Counted from the stretch's first letter, positions 34,063-46,274 are shown. The stretch: 64,000 nucleotides of DNA from Microstegium vimineum (GCA_022036555.1 CM039120.1:23340227-23404226); one strand, 5' to 3'. Numbers and translations are program-made. The notes: generated by a model from the sequence alone, not told the origin.

Positions 34063-35302
34063 TGTTGGGAATATGCCCTAGAGCTAATCATGTAGATGAT
34101 TATATTCCGATTGTATCCATGATTAATAAAGTGTTCTTTGAATATCCATTATAGACAACTAGTATTGATTGACAATTATGTGAATTGTTTGTGGAACTCA
34201 ATTACCTGAATGGTTATTCTAATAGTAGTCCCTGGTCGGCATTCTTGTAAGAGCACACTTGAATATTAGACCAGCACATGTATTAGTTGATGGCTATGTT
34301 TCACAAGTCATAGCCATAGAGATGTCAAACTAATAATGTGGGCACATATGAGACATGTAGGTTGGACTGACCCAACAAGAGAAAGTCTCTATTCATGTCA
34401 TGTACGTTATGTCCTTAGACCTGAGATTGTGGTATGTACTCAAGATGTGAAATGATCTACTTAGAGACTATCAAACGCTACTCCGTTATTGGGTAGTTAT
34501 AAAGGTGGTCCTTGGGTGGTTGGGAAACATGCTATGAGACATAGACAATCAAGATGGAATTTGCTCCTCTCTTCGTGAGAGAGATATCACTGGATCACTC
34601 ATGTGATTGGATCAACAAATGCATGGCCATGCTTGGGTTAAGTGTTAACCCACGAGTTGAACCATATATCGAGTGGCGAAGGAATAACTTGTACATGGTC
34701 ATAGTGGTTCGTCTGATATGATCATAGCGTATACATAGGAGTTGACACGTCTTGCTAGAGGCCGCTATCAACTATTGGTCGAGTAAGAGTACTTGGGCCA
34801 TGTCTATGTATGCGTGAGCCCATAGGGTCGCACGCTTAAGGGGTTGGAAGCCTAATTCGGGTTGGACCCGAATTAGACTAGGTTTAGGGTTTCTAATGGG
34901 CCTCCACCGTGGGAGCTCGTCAGGACGCCTATATAAGCAAGGGGTGGGCGTGGGGCGAATTGATCCACGCCTTTTGGCAGCCGCCGTCGCCTCCCCACGC
35001 TCGCGCCTTTTGCTCCTCGCGGACCTAGCAGTCCGGAGGCGCAACGCTTCCTCCCTGCAGGTGTGGGATTCCTCGGAGGTGCTGCATCTGGAGCACAAGG
35101 ACGAACCGCGCGAAGGGGATGTTGAGACGGACGACCACGCAACTGCACTGCGTGCTGCGACGCGCACGACTACATCAAGTCGTCTTCCGCTGCACCTGCG
35201 CGTCTAGTGGTAATCCCGTAACCTGTAACTAGCAGTAGATCCTGGTTTATGAGGTCGAAAAGTTTTGTTTTCCGGCTAGCGTAGCAACCTCGTATTCCTA
35301 CA
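34063..35302 (+). repeat. 5' LTR of the copia element, 1240 bp
   Basis: TGTTGGGAATATGCCC to TCGTATTCCTACA. The promoter box TATATAAG is at 34930-34937, followed by GGGGTGGGCG and a CCGCCGTCGCC-rich transcribed region. Open frames inside it (34772-35207, both strands) repeat identically in the other LTR and are not genes. Confidence 0.9.
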
Positions 35303-35303
35303 G

Positions 35304-35320
35304 TGGTATCGGAGCCGTTA
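35304..35320 (+). other. Primer binding site of the copia element
   Basis: TGGTATCGGAGCCGTTA starts one base after the LTR end. It matches the 3' end of initiator Met tRNA apart from a small mismatch (usual form TGGTATCAGAGC). Confidence 0.85.
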
Positions 35321-35937
35321 CTGCCACGTTATAGGTTCAGATCTTGGCATATGGTGATATGCGGGTTTTATGATGAATCTCAGACTTTGGTTCATGTCTT
35401 GCTGCGATGGTATTGTATCAGCCTACTCGTACCGGTCGGAATTCCGCCATCCGAGTTAACAGATGCAAGTAAATCCAGTCAGGGCGAGTTGGAGATCAAT
35501 TAGATTGATCGAATTGAAACCTAGGTCAGAAGCCGGGCGCATGTGATGCGCGTCGGGAATAGATGTGATCTATGTAGATGCGATCTATGTAATCCCAGTA
35601 AATTTTGGGCTGATGAGATTAGTCCGATGAGATTTTCATAGTGATTCCATAGATGCGATCTATGTAATCCCGCTTGGTTTTCAGGGCGCCGTTGCTACCT
35701 GCGATAGCACCTAGAATCGTTCTACGCCTAACTTGTTTTTGCAGGAGTTGATGTGGTTGGTATGGCCTATGAGATTGTATGTAATTTTCATGCCCTGCGT
35801 GACATGTAAGCAACACGGCTGGAGCCATATGTGTTGCCTTTTGATGTATTGGCCTACGTGCCATCTTGTGATCTTGCGACTATGTAATTAGTATAGCTTG
35901 CGGTAAGATAGTTCTTGGAGGACTTATCACAAGAAGG

Positions 35938-36147
35938 ATGTCACACGTGGATCATGGAGATGGAGATCACCATGATGGGCAAGATCATGGAGATGAAGAT
36001 CACCATGATGGGCAAGATGATGGAGATGGAGATCACCATTATTTAAAGGGCCATACCAAGTCACTATGTGTGAATGTGATTCTCATTTTATTCTACTTTT
36101 GTTGTTCGCTATTATGTTTTGTCTACATGAATATGATAGTAAAGTAG
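35938..36147 (+). CDS. Leader micro-ORF of the copia element with His/Asp tandem repeat and a hydrophobic tail, 69 aa
   Basis: The ATG at 35938 encodes MSHVDHGDGDHHDGQDHGDE, with three units of a 12-residue D/H/G repeat coded by a 36 bp DNA tandem repeat. A hydrophobic stretch, VILILFYFCCSLLCFVYMNM, long enough to span a membrane, comes next. It lies between the primer site and the gag ATG at 36606. The older inverted copy (about 4000-4170) has a related frame with two degenerate repeat units and no hydrophobic tail. A small metal-binding membrane peptide is imaginable, but it may be only a leader repeat. Confidence 0.35.
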   Translation: MSHVDHGDGDHHDGQDHGDEDHHDGQDDGDGDHHYLKGHTKSLCVNVILILFYFCCSLLCFVYMNMIVK

Positions 36148-36605
36148 AATGATCCCTCAGCAATGTTTAAGTTGTATGCTTCCCCAAACCTTGCACTGTC
36201 ACGTGTCTTGTACGATTGGTGGTGGGTCTATGAAATTAGGGTGCCACTGATTTTCCTTGACTAGACAGGTTCGTGTCGGACACTTACTAGCAGAAGGTTT
36301 GGTTACTTGAACAAGGTTATCCTAACGGTTAGGGACCTTGAAGCATGGGGAGGTTGAGTGTAGCATAGAGATGCTGCCCAACAACAAGAATCATATGTGA
36401 TATGATTAGCAAAGTGTTGCTTACCGATCTACCATGTCTTCTAGCGGTGATGCTAAAGCTCACTAGTTGACTTGTTAGTTGTGGGTCTTGAATCACTAAG
36501 TATCAATTGAGGGATATTGATTTTAGTGGGAGTATGTTTTATTTTGATATAACTTACTCCTTCATGGATACATTGTCTTAGTATTTTGCATTACTTTTGT
36601 TGTAG

Positions 36606-39600
36606 ATGGCTCCCAGTAATCAACCATTTACTTTGCGATCAATTCTTGAGAAAGATAAGTTGAATGGAACAAATTATGCGGATTGGATCCACAGCCTGAG
36701 AATTGTTCTCAGGGCTGAGAAAAAGGAAGATATTCTAGACACCCCATTACCAGATGAACCTGATGATAATGCACCCACTGCAGAGAAAACCGCTTACAAG
36801 AAAGCATGTGATGCTGATCTTGAAGTGGGTTGCCTCATGCTTGCTTGTATGGAACCTGATCTACAGATGCAGTTCGACAATAATCATTCAGCGAACGATA
36901 TGATCGTGGCGCTTGAAGATATGTTCCAAACTCAAGCGCGGACTGAAAGGTTCAATGTCTCTAAGGCGCTTGCAGAAACCAAGCTGGTTGAGGGCGCACC
37001 TATAGGGCCACATGTAATCAAGATGGTTGGTTACACTCAGAGGTTGGAGAAGCTAGGCTTCGCAATTGGCCAAGAGTTGGCAACTGATTTCATTCTTGCG
37101 TCTCTTCCGCCCAGTTATGGAAACTTCATCTTGAACTACCATATGCATGGGGCGGAGAAGGGCTTGAATGAATTGTGTGGCATGCTTAAAACAGCAGAAG
37201 CTGATATCAAGAAGGCAGCAGGCACTAGCCATGTGATGGCGGTCCAAAACAAGCCTAACTTTAAAAGGAAGGCTGGGTGGAAGAAGAAGGCGAAGGCTAA
37301 AGATGAGATCTCTAAGCCAAACCCTCCTCCTACCAATGGACCAGCTACTGAAGCAATATGCTTTCATTGTAAGGGGAAAGGTCACTGGAAGAGAAACTGC
37401 AAGCTGTACTTGGAGTCCTTAAAGAAGGATGGCGGTAGTAAAGGTACTCCCGCTGCTTGTACACTTGTCGTTTATGTTACAGATATTTTTCTCGCTGATT
37501 CTTACATTAACTCCTGGGTATTTGATACCGGATCGGTTGCTCATATTTGCAATACGATGCAGGGAATGGTAAGAAGTAGAAGCACGAGAAGAGGCGAAGT
37601 TGATTTCCGCGTGGGCAACAATGCAAGAGTTGCTGCGTTGAGCGTTGGGACGATGCAACTTCACCTCCCGTCAGGATTTATCATGGAATTGAATAATTGT
37701 TATTTTGTTCCTAGTTTAAGTCGAAACATTGTGTCACCTTCATGTTTGATGAAGGATGGTTATTCATTTGCGAGTAAAGACAATGGTTGTGTGATCTCAA
37801 AGAATGATATGTTTGTGGCTTTTGCATCCATTGTGAATGGATTGTTTATTTTAAATCTTGATGATACACCTATCTGTAATGTTAATGCTAAAAGGCCTCG
37901 GCTTAATGAGTTAAGTTCTACATATATGTGGCATTGTCGTTTGGGTCATATAAGTGAGAATCGCATGAAGAGGCTCCATGATGATGGTCTTCTAGCTTCG
38001 TTTGATTTTGAATCATACGAGACATGTGAGGCTTGCCTACTAGGCAAGATGACCAAGGCGCCATTCAAAGGATTTCCTGAGAGGGCGTCTGACTTGTTGG
38101 AACTCGTACATACTGATGTATGTGGACCAATGAGCACGACAGCTAGAGGTGGATTTCAATACTTCATAACTTTTACTGATGACTTTAGTAGATATGGATA
38201 TGTCTACCTAATGAAGCATAAGTCTGAAACATTTGAAAAGTTCAAAGAATTTCAGAATGAAGTAGAGAATCAACGTGGCAAGAAAATTAAAGCCTTGCGA
38301 TCTGATCGAGGAGGCGAATATTTGAGCCATGAGTTTAGCAATCATCTAAAGAGTTGTGGAATTGTTCCACAGCTTACGCCACCTGGAACGCCTCAGAGAA
38401 ACGGCGTGTCCGAGCAACGTAATCGGACTTTGTTGGACATGGTTCGGTCTATGATGAGCCAGTCAGACCTACCACTCTCATTTTGGGGATACGCTCTAGA
38501 AACAGTCGCTTTCACATTGAATAGGGTACCGTCTAAGTCCGTAGTCAAGACACCATATGAGATATGGTCTGGTAAGAGTCCCAGTTTGTCTTTTCTAAAG
38601 ATTTGGGTTTGTGAAGTTTATGTCAAAAAACTTATGTCAGATAAACTTACACCCAAGTCGGACAAATGCTTTTTCGTGGGATATCCAAAGGAAACTTTAG
38701 GGTATTACTTCTACAACCGATCAGAGGGCAAAGTGTTTGTTGCTCGGAATGGTGTTTTCTTAGAGAAAGAGTTTCTCAACAAAGAGAAAAGTGTAGAGAA
38801 GGTGTATCTTGAAGAAGTTCAAGATGAGCCAGTAGGAGATAACTCTACGAGTGATGCTAATGTAGCAGAACAAGTTGAGATACCTGTGGCAAGAGAAACA
38901 CCACCACAACCATGAAGGTCAGCAAGAATCCGTGAGGCACGTGGGGAAGTGTTGTTGTTAGATGATGACGAACCTGCAACGTACGCGGAAGCAATGATGG
39001 ACCCAGATTCCGAGAAATGGCAAAGTGCCATGAGATCCGAGATAGATTCCATGGGAGACAATCAAGTTTGGAACTTGGTTGACCCGCCTGATGGGGTTAA
39101 ACCTATTGAGTGCAAATGGGTCTATAAAAAGAAAAAGGATATGGATGGAAACGTTCACGTCTATAAAGCTTGACTTGTTGCAAAGGGTTTTCGGCAAGTT
39201 CAAGGAGTTGACTACGATGAGACATTCTCGCCGGTAGCGATGCTTAAATCTATCCGGATCATTCTAGCAATTGTTGCTTATTTCGATTATGAGATTTGGC
39301 AGATGGATGTTAAAACAGCCTTTCTAAATGGAAATTTGGAAGAGGACGTGTATATGATACAGCCCGAAGGTTTTGTTGATCCTAAAAATGCTGGAAAAAT
39401 ATGCAAGCTACAGAAATCCATTTATGGATTAAAGCAAGCATCTCGGAGTTGGAATATTCGTTTTGATGAAGTGATCAAAGGGTTTGGCTTTCGTCAGAAT
39501 GAAGAAGAACCTTGTGTTTACAAGAAGGAAAGTGGGAGCGCTGTTGTGTTTCTAATCTTGTATGTGGATGACATACTATTGATTGGGAATGACATTCCTA

Positions 39601-40544
39601 TGTTGCAATCTGTAAAGACTTCACTGAATAATAGTTTTTCTATGAAGGATTTAGGAGAAGCAACATACATTTTGGGCATCAAAATCTATAGAGATAGATC
39701 AAAGAGGCTTATAGGATTAAGTCAAGAGACATACATTGACAAGGTGTTGAAACGGTTCAACATGGAACAATCCAAGAAAGGGTTCTTGCCTATGTCACAT
39801 GGTATACGTTTCAGCGAGAAGCAGTGTCCTTCGACAGCTGATGAGCGGAAACGAATGAGTAAGGTTCCATACGCTTCGGCAGTTGGTTCCATCATGTATA
39901 CCATGATATGTACTCGCCCAGATGTCTCATATGCTCTAAGTGTTGCGAGCAGGTACCAAGCCAATCCAGGTGAGAGTCACTGGACGCTTGTTAAAAACAT
40001 TCTTAAGTACTTGAGAAGGACTAAAGATGTGTTCCTAATCTATGGAGGTAATGAGGAGCTCGTTGTAAATGGTTACACCGATGCTAGCTTCCAAACTGAC
40101 ATAGATGATTCACAGTCTCAATCAGGTTTTGTGTTCACAATTAATGGTGGTGTTGTAAGTTGGAAAAGTTCCAAGCAGGAGACGGTGTCTGATTCTACAA
40201 CAGAAGCCGAGTACATTGCAGCTTCTGCCGCTGCAAAGGAAGGTGTTTGGATGAGGAGGTTCCTCATTGAACTTGGTGTGTTTCCAAATGCGTCCGGCCC
40301 ATTGAATATACATTGTGACAACAATGGGGCGATAGCGCAGGCTAGGGAGCCAAGGAATCACCAAAAGAACAAACATGTACTGCGGAAGTTTCATCTTATC
40401 CGAGAGTTCGTCGGTCGAGATGAGATCAAAATGTGCAAGATACATACGGATTTGAATGTTGCAGATCCTTTGACAAAGGCTCTTCCACAGCCTAAGCATG
40501 AGGCACACTTGAGGTCTATGGGGATTAGACATCTAAGAGATTAA
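36606..40544 (+). pseudogene. Copia gag-pol polyprotein, two in-frame stops
   Basis: The ATG at 36606 (MAPSNQPFTLRSILEKDKLN) starts gag. The zinc knuckle is CFHCKGKGHWKRNC (about residue 252). Protease has WVFDTGSVAHIC (about 307). Integrase has HCRLGH...CEACLLGK, then the core with HTDVCGP, LRSDRGGEY and NGVSEQRN, giving D, D and E. A TGA at 38913-38915 ends the first part. RT follows with EIWQMDVKTAFLNG and the intact active site LYVDDILLIGND (about 39559). A second TGA is at 39171-39173 inside KA*LVAKG. RNase H has GYTDASFQTD, STTEAEYIA and HCDNNGAIA. The frame ends at 40544 (MGIRHLRD). Both stops stand where Arg (CGA) is expected. Otherwise the frame is complete, so the element could copy only with help. 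Confidence 0.93.
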
Positions 40545-40553
40545 CTCTAGTGC

Positions 40554-40564
40554 AAGTGGGAGAC
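40554..40564 (+). other. Polypurine tract of the copia element
   Basis: AAGTGGGAGAC directly before the 3' LTR start, ten bases after the gag-pol stop codon. Confidence 0.8.
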
Positions 40565-41805
40565 TGTTGGGAATATGCCCTAGAGCTAATCATGTAGATG
40601 ATTATATTCCGATTGTATCCATGATTAATAAAGTGTTCTTTGAATATCCATTATAGACAACTAGTATTGATTGACAATTATGTGAATTGTTTGTGGAACT
40701 CAATTACCTGAATGGTTATTCTAATAGTAGTCCCTGGTCGGCATTCTTGTAAGAGCACACTTGAATATTAGACCAGCACATGTATTAGTTGATGGCTATG
40801 TTTCACAAGTCATAGCCATAGAGATGTCAAACTAATAATGTGGGCACATATGAGACATGTAGGTTGGACTGACCCAACAAGAGAAAGTCTCTATTCATGT
40901 CATGTACGTTATGTCCTTAGACCTGAGATTGTGGTATGTACTCAAGATGTGAAATGATCTACTTAGAGACTATCAAACGCTACTCCGTTATTGGGTAGTT
41001 ATAAAGGTGGTCCTTGGGTGGTTGGGAAACATGCTATGAGACATAGACAATCAAGATGGAATTTGCTCCTCTCTTCGTGAGAGAGATATCACTGGATCAC
41101 TCATGTGATTGGATCAACAAATGCATGGCCATGCTTGGGTTAAGTGTTAACCCACGAGTTGAACCATATATCGAGTGGCGAAGGGAATAACTTGTACATG
41201 GTCATAGTGGTTCGTCTGATATGATCATAGCGTATACATAGGAGTTGACACGTCTTGCTAGAGGCCGCTATCAACTATTGGTCGAGTAAGAGTACTTGGG
41301 CCATGTCTATGTATGCGTGAGCCCATAGGGTCGCACGCTTAAGGGGTTGGAAGCCTAATTCGGGTTGGACCCGAATTAGACTAGGTTTAGGGTTTCTAAT
41401 GGGCCTCCACCGTGGGAGCTCGTCAGGACGCCTATATAAGCAAGGGGTGGGCGTGGGGCGAATTGATCCACGCCTTTTGGCAGCCGCCGTCGCCTCCCCA
41501 CGCTCGCGCCTTTTGCTCCTCGCGGACCTAGCAGTCCGGAGGCGCAACGCTTCCTCCCTGCAGGTGTGGGATTCCTCGGAGGTGCTGCATCTGGAGCACA
41601 AGGACGAACCGCGCGAAGGGGATGTTGAGACGGACGACCACGCAACTGCACTGCGTGCTGCGACGCGCACGACTACATCAAGTCGTCTTCCGCTGCACCT
41701 GCGCGTCTAGTGGTAATCCCGTAACCTGTAACTAGCAGTAGATCCTGGTTTATGAGGTCGAAAAGTTTTGTTTTCCGGCTAGCGTAGCAACCTCGTATTC
41801 CTACA
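40565..41805 (+). repeat. 3' LTR of the copia element, 1241 bp
   Basis: Essentially identical to the 5' LTR, with the TATATAAG box at 41433-41440. It ends TCCTACA and is followed by the CTTCC duplication. Confidence 0.92.
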
Positions 41806-42655
41806 CTTCCACCTCAACCGAGCCGGGGTAACGTCATCCGTGACGTCACCTGCCCTCGAAGGCTTCCCAGATCCACGGTGCACATTGGGCCGTGGTCAAA
41901 AGGTCCATAGTACTGACTCGTCCTTGGGGATGGGGGTTACATGCATGGAACGCCATACCCACGCCTATAGAATCCTTGCAGTACAAACTCTAGTACTACC
42001 GATTGACGTCCACCATCCCTCCTACGGACAGTTGAACAGGGATTAAGGCGTATTCGTCCCTGTATGACGGAACGTAGGGGTACCAAGCTAGGAGCGCCAA
42101 CCTCAGCCCATGCCCAAATATGGAAACAGGAGCGCCACCAAATACAAAGCATGTGGCCACAGTGGCATCAAGGACGAGCAGGACCCACGACGTGCCAATA
42201 GGCGAAGCCTTCCCGGGAAGGAAGGGGCACAGAAGCCAGGAGCGTCCCCCAAGTCAACAACCTGTACCGGGCTCACGTTCACTCTCCCTCTCTCTACTGT
42301 ACTCCTCCGTCTCTCCCTACGTATAAAGGGGGAGAATGGATCTCCAACCACCAGGCTCGACTCTTTGAACTCATTCACACACACTCATACTCACATCCAC
42401 GCGAACTCTCACAACGAACCTTGAACCTCATACGCACGAGACCTGGGAATCTGCTTCCCTCTCTCACCAAAGCTTGTAGCTCCCCTCTACGAGCTCTCCA
42501 CGCTCGGTAACACGACTCAGCAGCAAACTGGACGTAGGGCGTTCGTTCCTGAACCAGTATAAACCTTGTGTTCTCCGGGCATCACAATCCGATCTCCGAC
42601 AGGCTTTGAAATTTACTCGTTGGTCGTCTAGACCCCGCCATTTTAGACACCGATA
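41806..42655 (+). repeat. Tat-2 5' LTR, right-hand part with promoter
   Basis: It resumes with CTTCCACCTCAACCGAGCC, continuing the subrepeat cut by the copia insertion. From about 42215 it is closely similar to the 3' LTR (61345-61780). TATAAAGG at 42322 gives a start site near 42355. No gene: the frames here are short and composition-driven. Confidence 0.75.
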
Positions 42656-42657
42656 GT

Positions 42658-42675
42658 TGGCGCGCCAGGTAGGGG
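42658..42675 (+). other. Primer binding site of Tat-2
   Basis: TGGCGCGCCAGGTAGGGG begins three bases after the LTR end. A TGG start pairs with the tRNA CCA end, and this form is common in grass Tat-lineage elements. The tRNA is probably Arg, but I did not verify it. Confidence 0.75.
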
Positions 42676-42708
42676 ACTTTGCATGTCACCCGCATTTTCG
42701 AGTTTCGG

Positions 42709-44760
42709 ATGGCTAACCGTCACGCTGATTTTGCTCCGGGCTCCATTGTTCGTTTTGGTAGCCTGGACTTCAAGTGCCATGGGCAGGGGGCCGACCTAGT
42801 TCCCCGTCACCCTACGGCATCCTCTGAGGTAGCCGTGGATGCCATTTCAGCCTCCATTGTCCACCTTAGCCTGCTTCCCTCCGGGGTGCAAGCCGCTCGC
42901 GGGGTAGCCATCCCACAGGCCGACTACCCTCGGTTCGAGCGCCAGCTCGACACGTTGATTGGACCCCAACCGACTCAGGATTCCCTACACAACCTCTACT
43001 TCGCATTCGCCAACGTGACGATGTAGCTCGCGGGAGGGCAGCCGCTCTCTTCCGGGCGCATCGAAGCGCCCGTCCCGGAGGCACTACCATTCGGCATGAG
43101 GAATTCCGCCGCGTCGTATTCGGAGATGCTGGCCACATGGTTCCACGCTGACCTTGCAGAAGGGACACACATCGGACTGGCATCCCACCACCCCCTGTCT
43201 AGCTCTGACCTCCACACAAGCTCCGAGGCCACCTCTTACGCCGACTCCAGCAGTGGGAGCGTTGATCCCTGGGATCCCCTGGACTTCGACGGCCTGGGGG
43301 ATAAGGAGGCCTTCTACGGTTTTCTTCGCGCCAGCGATTACCTCCTCGACTCCGGCTCGAGCGACCGTAGGGAGGACTATGGCCGCGAGTGCTTCATGTG
43401 TGATGCGCCGCCACCCAGAGACGCTGTCGACCCCACCCTCATCGACGAGGGGGAAGACGGCGACGACAACCACCTCGGCCTGATCCGCAGGCTTCGGAGG
43501 CCTGGCAGCAGCAGCTTCGCGACCTCCGTGATGTAGAGCAGTAGCTCGCGGAGCACCAACGAAAGGTGACATTTGAGTGCAAGAAGCTCGAGCGCGAAGC
43601 CACCAGGGATCTCGCAGAGCCACGCGCTCGCAGGGACGCCCGAGTGGCATACCAGCGCATCATCAACGACGAACACGGCACGCCGCAGTTTACGCTGGCC
43701 AACCAGAGCATCGCGACAGCAAGGATGCTGCTCCGCAACCTTTCGGTCCCCGATGCTCCCGACGGCAAACTCGCTCATGACAAGCTGAAGATCCTTCTGG
43801 AGCGAGCCGCGGCACAATAGGCCAAGAGCTTCGCGTCGCGGAGGTGCGGGCTCAGCACCGGCCATCCAACCGGCCCGGCACCCAACGACCGTGAGGGGTC
43901 GGTCCACCCGGATCCCGCACCGGCTGAACGCCGGCGTCCGATGGTGCATGCTCGTGTAGGCGAAAAGCGTTACGTGCGCGACATGCTTAACGCGCGCAAG
44001 CACGCCAAGCAGGATGGTGCCAGCAGAGGATACCACGTTCGTCGTGGAGGCTGATACGATAATGACGAGGACCGGCCTCCCATGCCGGAGCCGCCGGGTC
44101 CCTTGGTGTTCATTCGCTGCATCCGCCGTGCACCATTCTTGCAACCGTTCCGGCAACCAACCAACATCGTCCGGTACTCCGGGGAAACGAACCCCAGGCT
44201 CTGGCTCGACGACTACCGCCTTGCCTGTCAGGCCGGCGGTGCGGACGATGATGACTTCATCATCCTTGCCTCTCCACCTCTCGGACTCGACCCGTACGTG
44301 GCTCGAGCACCTGCCTCCCAACTCCATCCATGGTTGGGATTCCCTACGACAAGCCTTTGTCGGGAATTTCCAAGGCACCTACATGCACCAAGAAACCCCT
44401 GGGACCTCCGCAGCTGCAGGCAGAAGGTCGACGAGTCCCTCCGGGATTACATTCGTCGCTTCTCCCAGCAATGCACCAAGCTCCTGACCGCGGCCGACGC
44501 AGACGTAGTCGGGGCTTTTCTCGCAGGCACCACCTATAAAAAGCTAGTCCATGAGCTAGGTTGCAGCAACCCTCGCACCACCGAGAGACTCCTCGACATC
44601 GCCACGAGCTACGCTTCAGGCAAAGAGGCGGTCGGTGCAATCTTCCACCCCGACAAGGGTAAGGGCAAGGAAGTAGAGACCACCGGCGAAGGCGGCTCGA
44701 ACCGCGCCTAGAACAAGAGCAAGAAGAGGGGCAAGCCGCAGCGTGGCGGTGGCGACAACC
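42709..44760 (+). pseudogene. Tat-2 gag, several stops and frameshifts
   Basis: The ATG at 42709 (MANRHADFAPGSIVRFGSLD) opens gag. TAG stops replace expected Gln at 43024-43026, 43542-43544, 43818-43820 and 44709-44711, and at least two frameshifts lie near 43470 and 44250-44410. The conserved core is NIVRYSGETNPRLWLDDYRL (about 44166-44225), then RAWLEHLPPNSIHGW-like sequence in another frame, and DYIRRFSQQCTKL. The C-terminal basic region continues past 44711 as NKSKKRGKPQRGG. Confidence 0.8.
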
Positions 44761-44810
44761 TCATCGCGGCAGTAGACCGCAAGCCTCCCCGTTCCCAGGG
44801 CGGGAAGAAG

Positions 44811-45679
44811 GTGGGCAAATTCGACGACATGCTCACCAAGCCGTGCCTGTACCACAATGGCCCGGTCAAGCACACACTCCAGCAGTGCGACATGATGGCC
44901 AGGTACTTCAAGGCCATCCCTGACAAGGACGAGTCAAAGCAGTCGGAAGACCAAGACGGGGACGGGGGTCACGATGACTCCTACGCCTATGTAAGCAAGT
45001 GCCTCATGATCTTCGGGGGCTCGGAGGCCTACGGCTGCAAACGCTGGCAGAAGAAGGAGCGGCGCGAAGTCTTCACGGTCGCCCCAGCAACTCCGGCTTT
45101 CCTCGACTGGTCGGAACCCGACATCACCTTCGGTCGAGATGATCACTCGAGCCACATTCCCCATCCAGGTCATTATCCATTCGTCGTGGACCCGGTCATA
45201 GGGAACGTGCGCTTCACCAAGGGGCTGATGGACGGAGGCAGCAACCTCAACATCATGTACTACAACACCTTCGAGGCCCTCGGCTGCGTAGGGAAAAGCT
45301 TCGATCCTTAGGGGCTCCTTTTTAGGGAATCGTCCTCGAAAGACAAACTATACCCTAGGAGCAGATCGTCCTGTCCGTCACATTCGGGGAGCCGGACAAC
45401 TTCCAGAGCGAGTACCTCACCTTCGAAGTCATGGCTTACCGAGGGACTTACCATGCGGTGTTGGGGAGGCCGTGTTACGTGAAGTTCATGGCCTTCCCCA
45501 AGTACACCTACCTTAAGCTCAAGATGTCGGGGCTATGCGGCATCATCACGATCACCTCCGACGTCAAGGTGGCGTACCAGTGCGAGGTGGACTGCTGCGA
45601 GAACGCCATGGCCGAGGTGCGGAGCGAGGAGCTAGTGGCGGCAATCGAAGCCGCTGACAAGATGTACGTCGACCCCTAG
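44811..45679 (+). pseudogene. Tat-2 gag end and protease; rest of pol absent
   Basis: The frame 44811-45311 has CLYHNGPVKHTLQQCDMM, the spacer before protease. Protease follows with FVVDPVIGNVRFTKGLMDGG, where the LMDGGSNLNIMY block holds the catalytic Asp. A TAG at 45309-45311 and a frameshift interrupt it. It continues at 45431-45679 with YRGTYHAVLGRPCYVKFMAF, TYLKLKMSG and ITSDVKVAYQCE. The next expected domains (RT, RNase H, integrase) are not found: coding ends at 45679 and the next coding sequence is the antisense gene. Confidence 0.8.
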
Positions 45680-46274
45680 AGCGCGAGGAGCTCGGACGCC
45701 CACAACACAAACAGCTATGTCGTTTATCTACTTTTTACTAAGTACTCTAGCACATTATACATACGCATGTAATCTTCTATAAGAAAATAGTTCGAGGAAT
45801 AAAAAACTGGGGAACTCTCAGACCAATCGCTTAGCAAGGTGCACTCCCTGCGCGCGCTAGAGCACACCTCGCTCGGGGGCTGGGAAGGGGGGAACCCCCT
45901 GCTTTTTCTCTCCAAAAAAAACTTTTGCACGCAAACCATCCACACTTCTTCTAGCCGAACGAAAGCTTCGTCTCTCCCCGACCAAGGGAGAAAATCTCAC
46001 CGGACCACGACAACGGGCCGTGAAGTACTCCGACTCCCCGGAGTCAAGTACTTCCACCCGACTGCCCATCCGAGCAGATCAAATCTCTTATCAGGAAAGG
46101 CAAAGCATGTAGGATAAAACAGAAAAGACGCGGAAACTAGAAAGCAAACAAACTTAAGGCAAGCTCGCTAAGGAGCAATAAAAACTTGTCCAGAGCCCTC
46201 CACGGGCACATCAAAAGGTCAACTTAAATTGTTTGTTACAAGGGCCCTCGGCCCTGATCACTGATCACACAGGG
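45680..46274. other. Convergent 3' regions of Tat-2 gag-pro and the antisense gene
   Basis: No gene. The end of protease (plus) and the end of the antisense gene (minus) face each other across about 600 bp of non-coding DNA. There is an A-rich run at 45914-45921 and a GCTCGGGGGCTGGGAAGGGGGG purine stretch near 45870. This marks where the rest of pol has been lost. Confidence 0.55.

Larger units (their letters stand above)
34063..41805 (+). mobile_element. Complete, very young Ty1-copia element (Tork/TAR-like), 7.74 kb
   Basis: Two LTRs of 1240 and 1241 bp with TG...CA ends, target duplication CTTCC on both sides, an initiator-Met primer site, one long gag-pol frame and a polypurine tract. 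By eye the LTRs differ only by one base in a G run (34681-34682 versus three G at 41173-41175), so insertion was recent. Gag-pol carries two stop codons, so this copy cannot make the whole polyprotein. It sits in a subrepeat of the Tat-2 5' LTR. Confidence 0.93.
24158..42655 (+). repeat. 5' LTR of Tat-2, interrupted by CACTA and copia elements
   Basis: LTR sequence lies at 24158-24309, 33786-34062 and 41806-42655, about 1.28 kb in total. The first pieces contain GC-rich subrepeats of about 100 bp with a shared core CCTCGTCCGAGC...ATCATC(C/T)GTGACGTC...CTCGGGGGCTTC. The last piece has the promoter (TATAAAGG at 42322) and matches the 3' LTR at 61340-61780 closely. It ends ACACCGATA where the 3' LTR has ACACCGACA, a C-to-T change in the terminal CA. 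Confidence 0.8.

Noticed and set aside
34772..35207. Long overlapping open frames on both strands within the copia LTR (repeated at 41275-41710)
   Set aside because: They are identical in both LTR copies, overlap each other on both strands and lie over the promoter and transcribed LTR. They come from GC-rich composition, with no domain.
43377..44378. 333-residue minus-strand frame opposite Tat-2 gag
   Set aside because: Shadow of the gag coding strand; gag motifs are clear on the plus strand and the minus frame has none.
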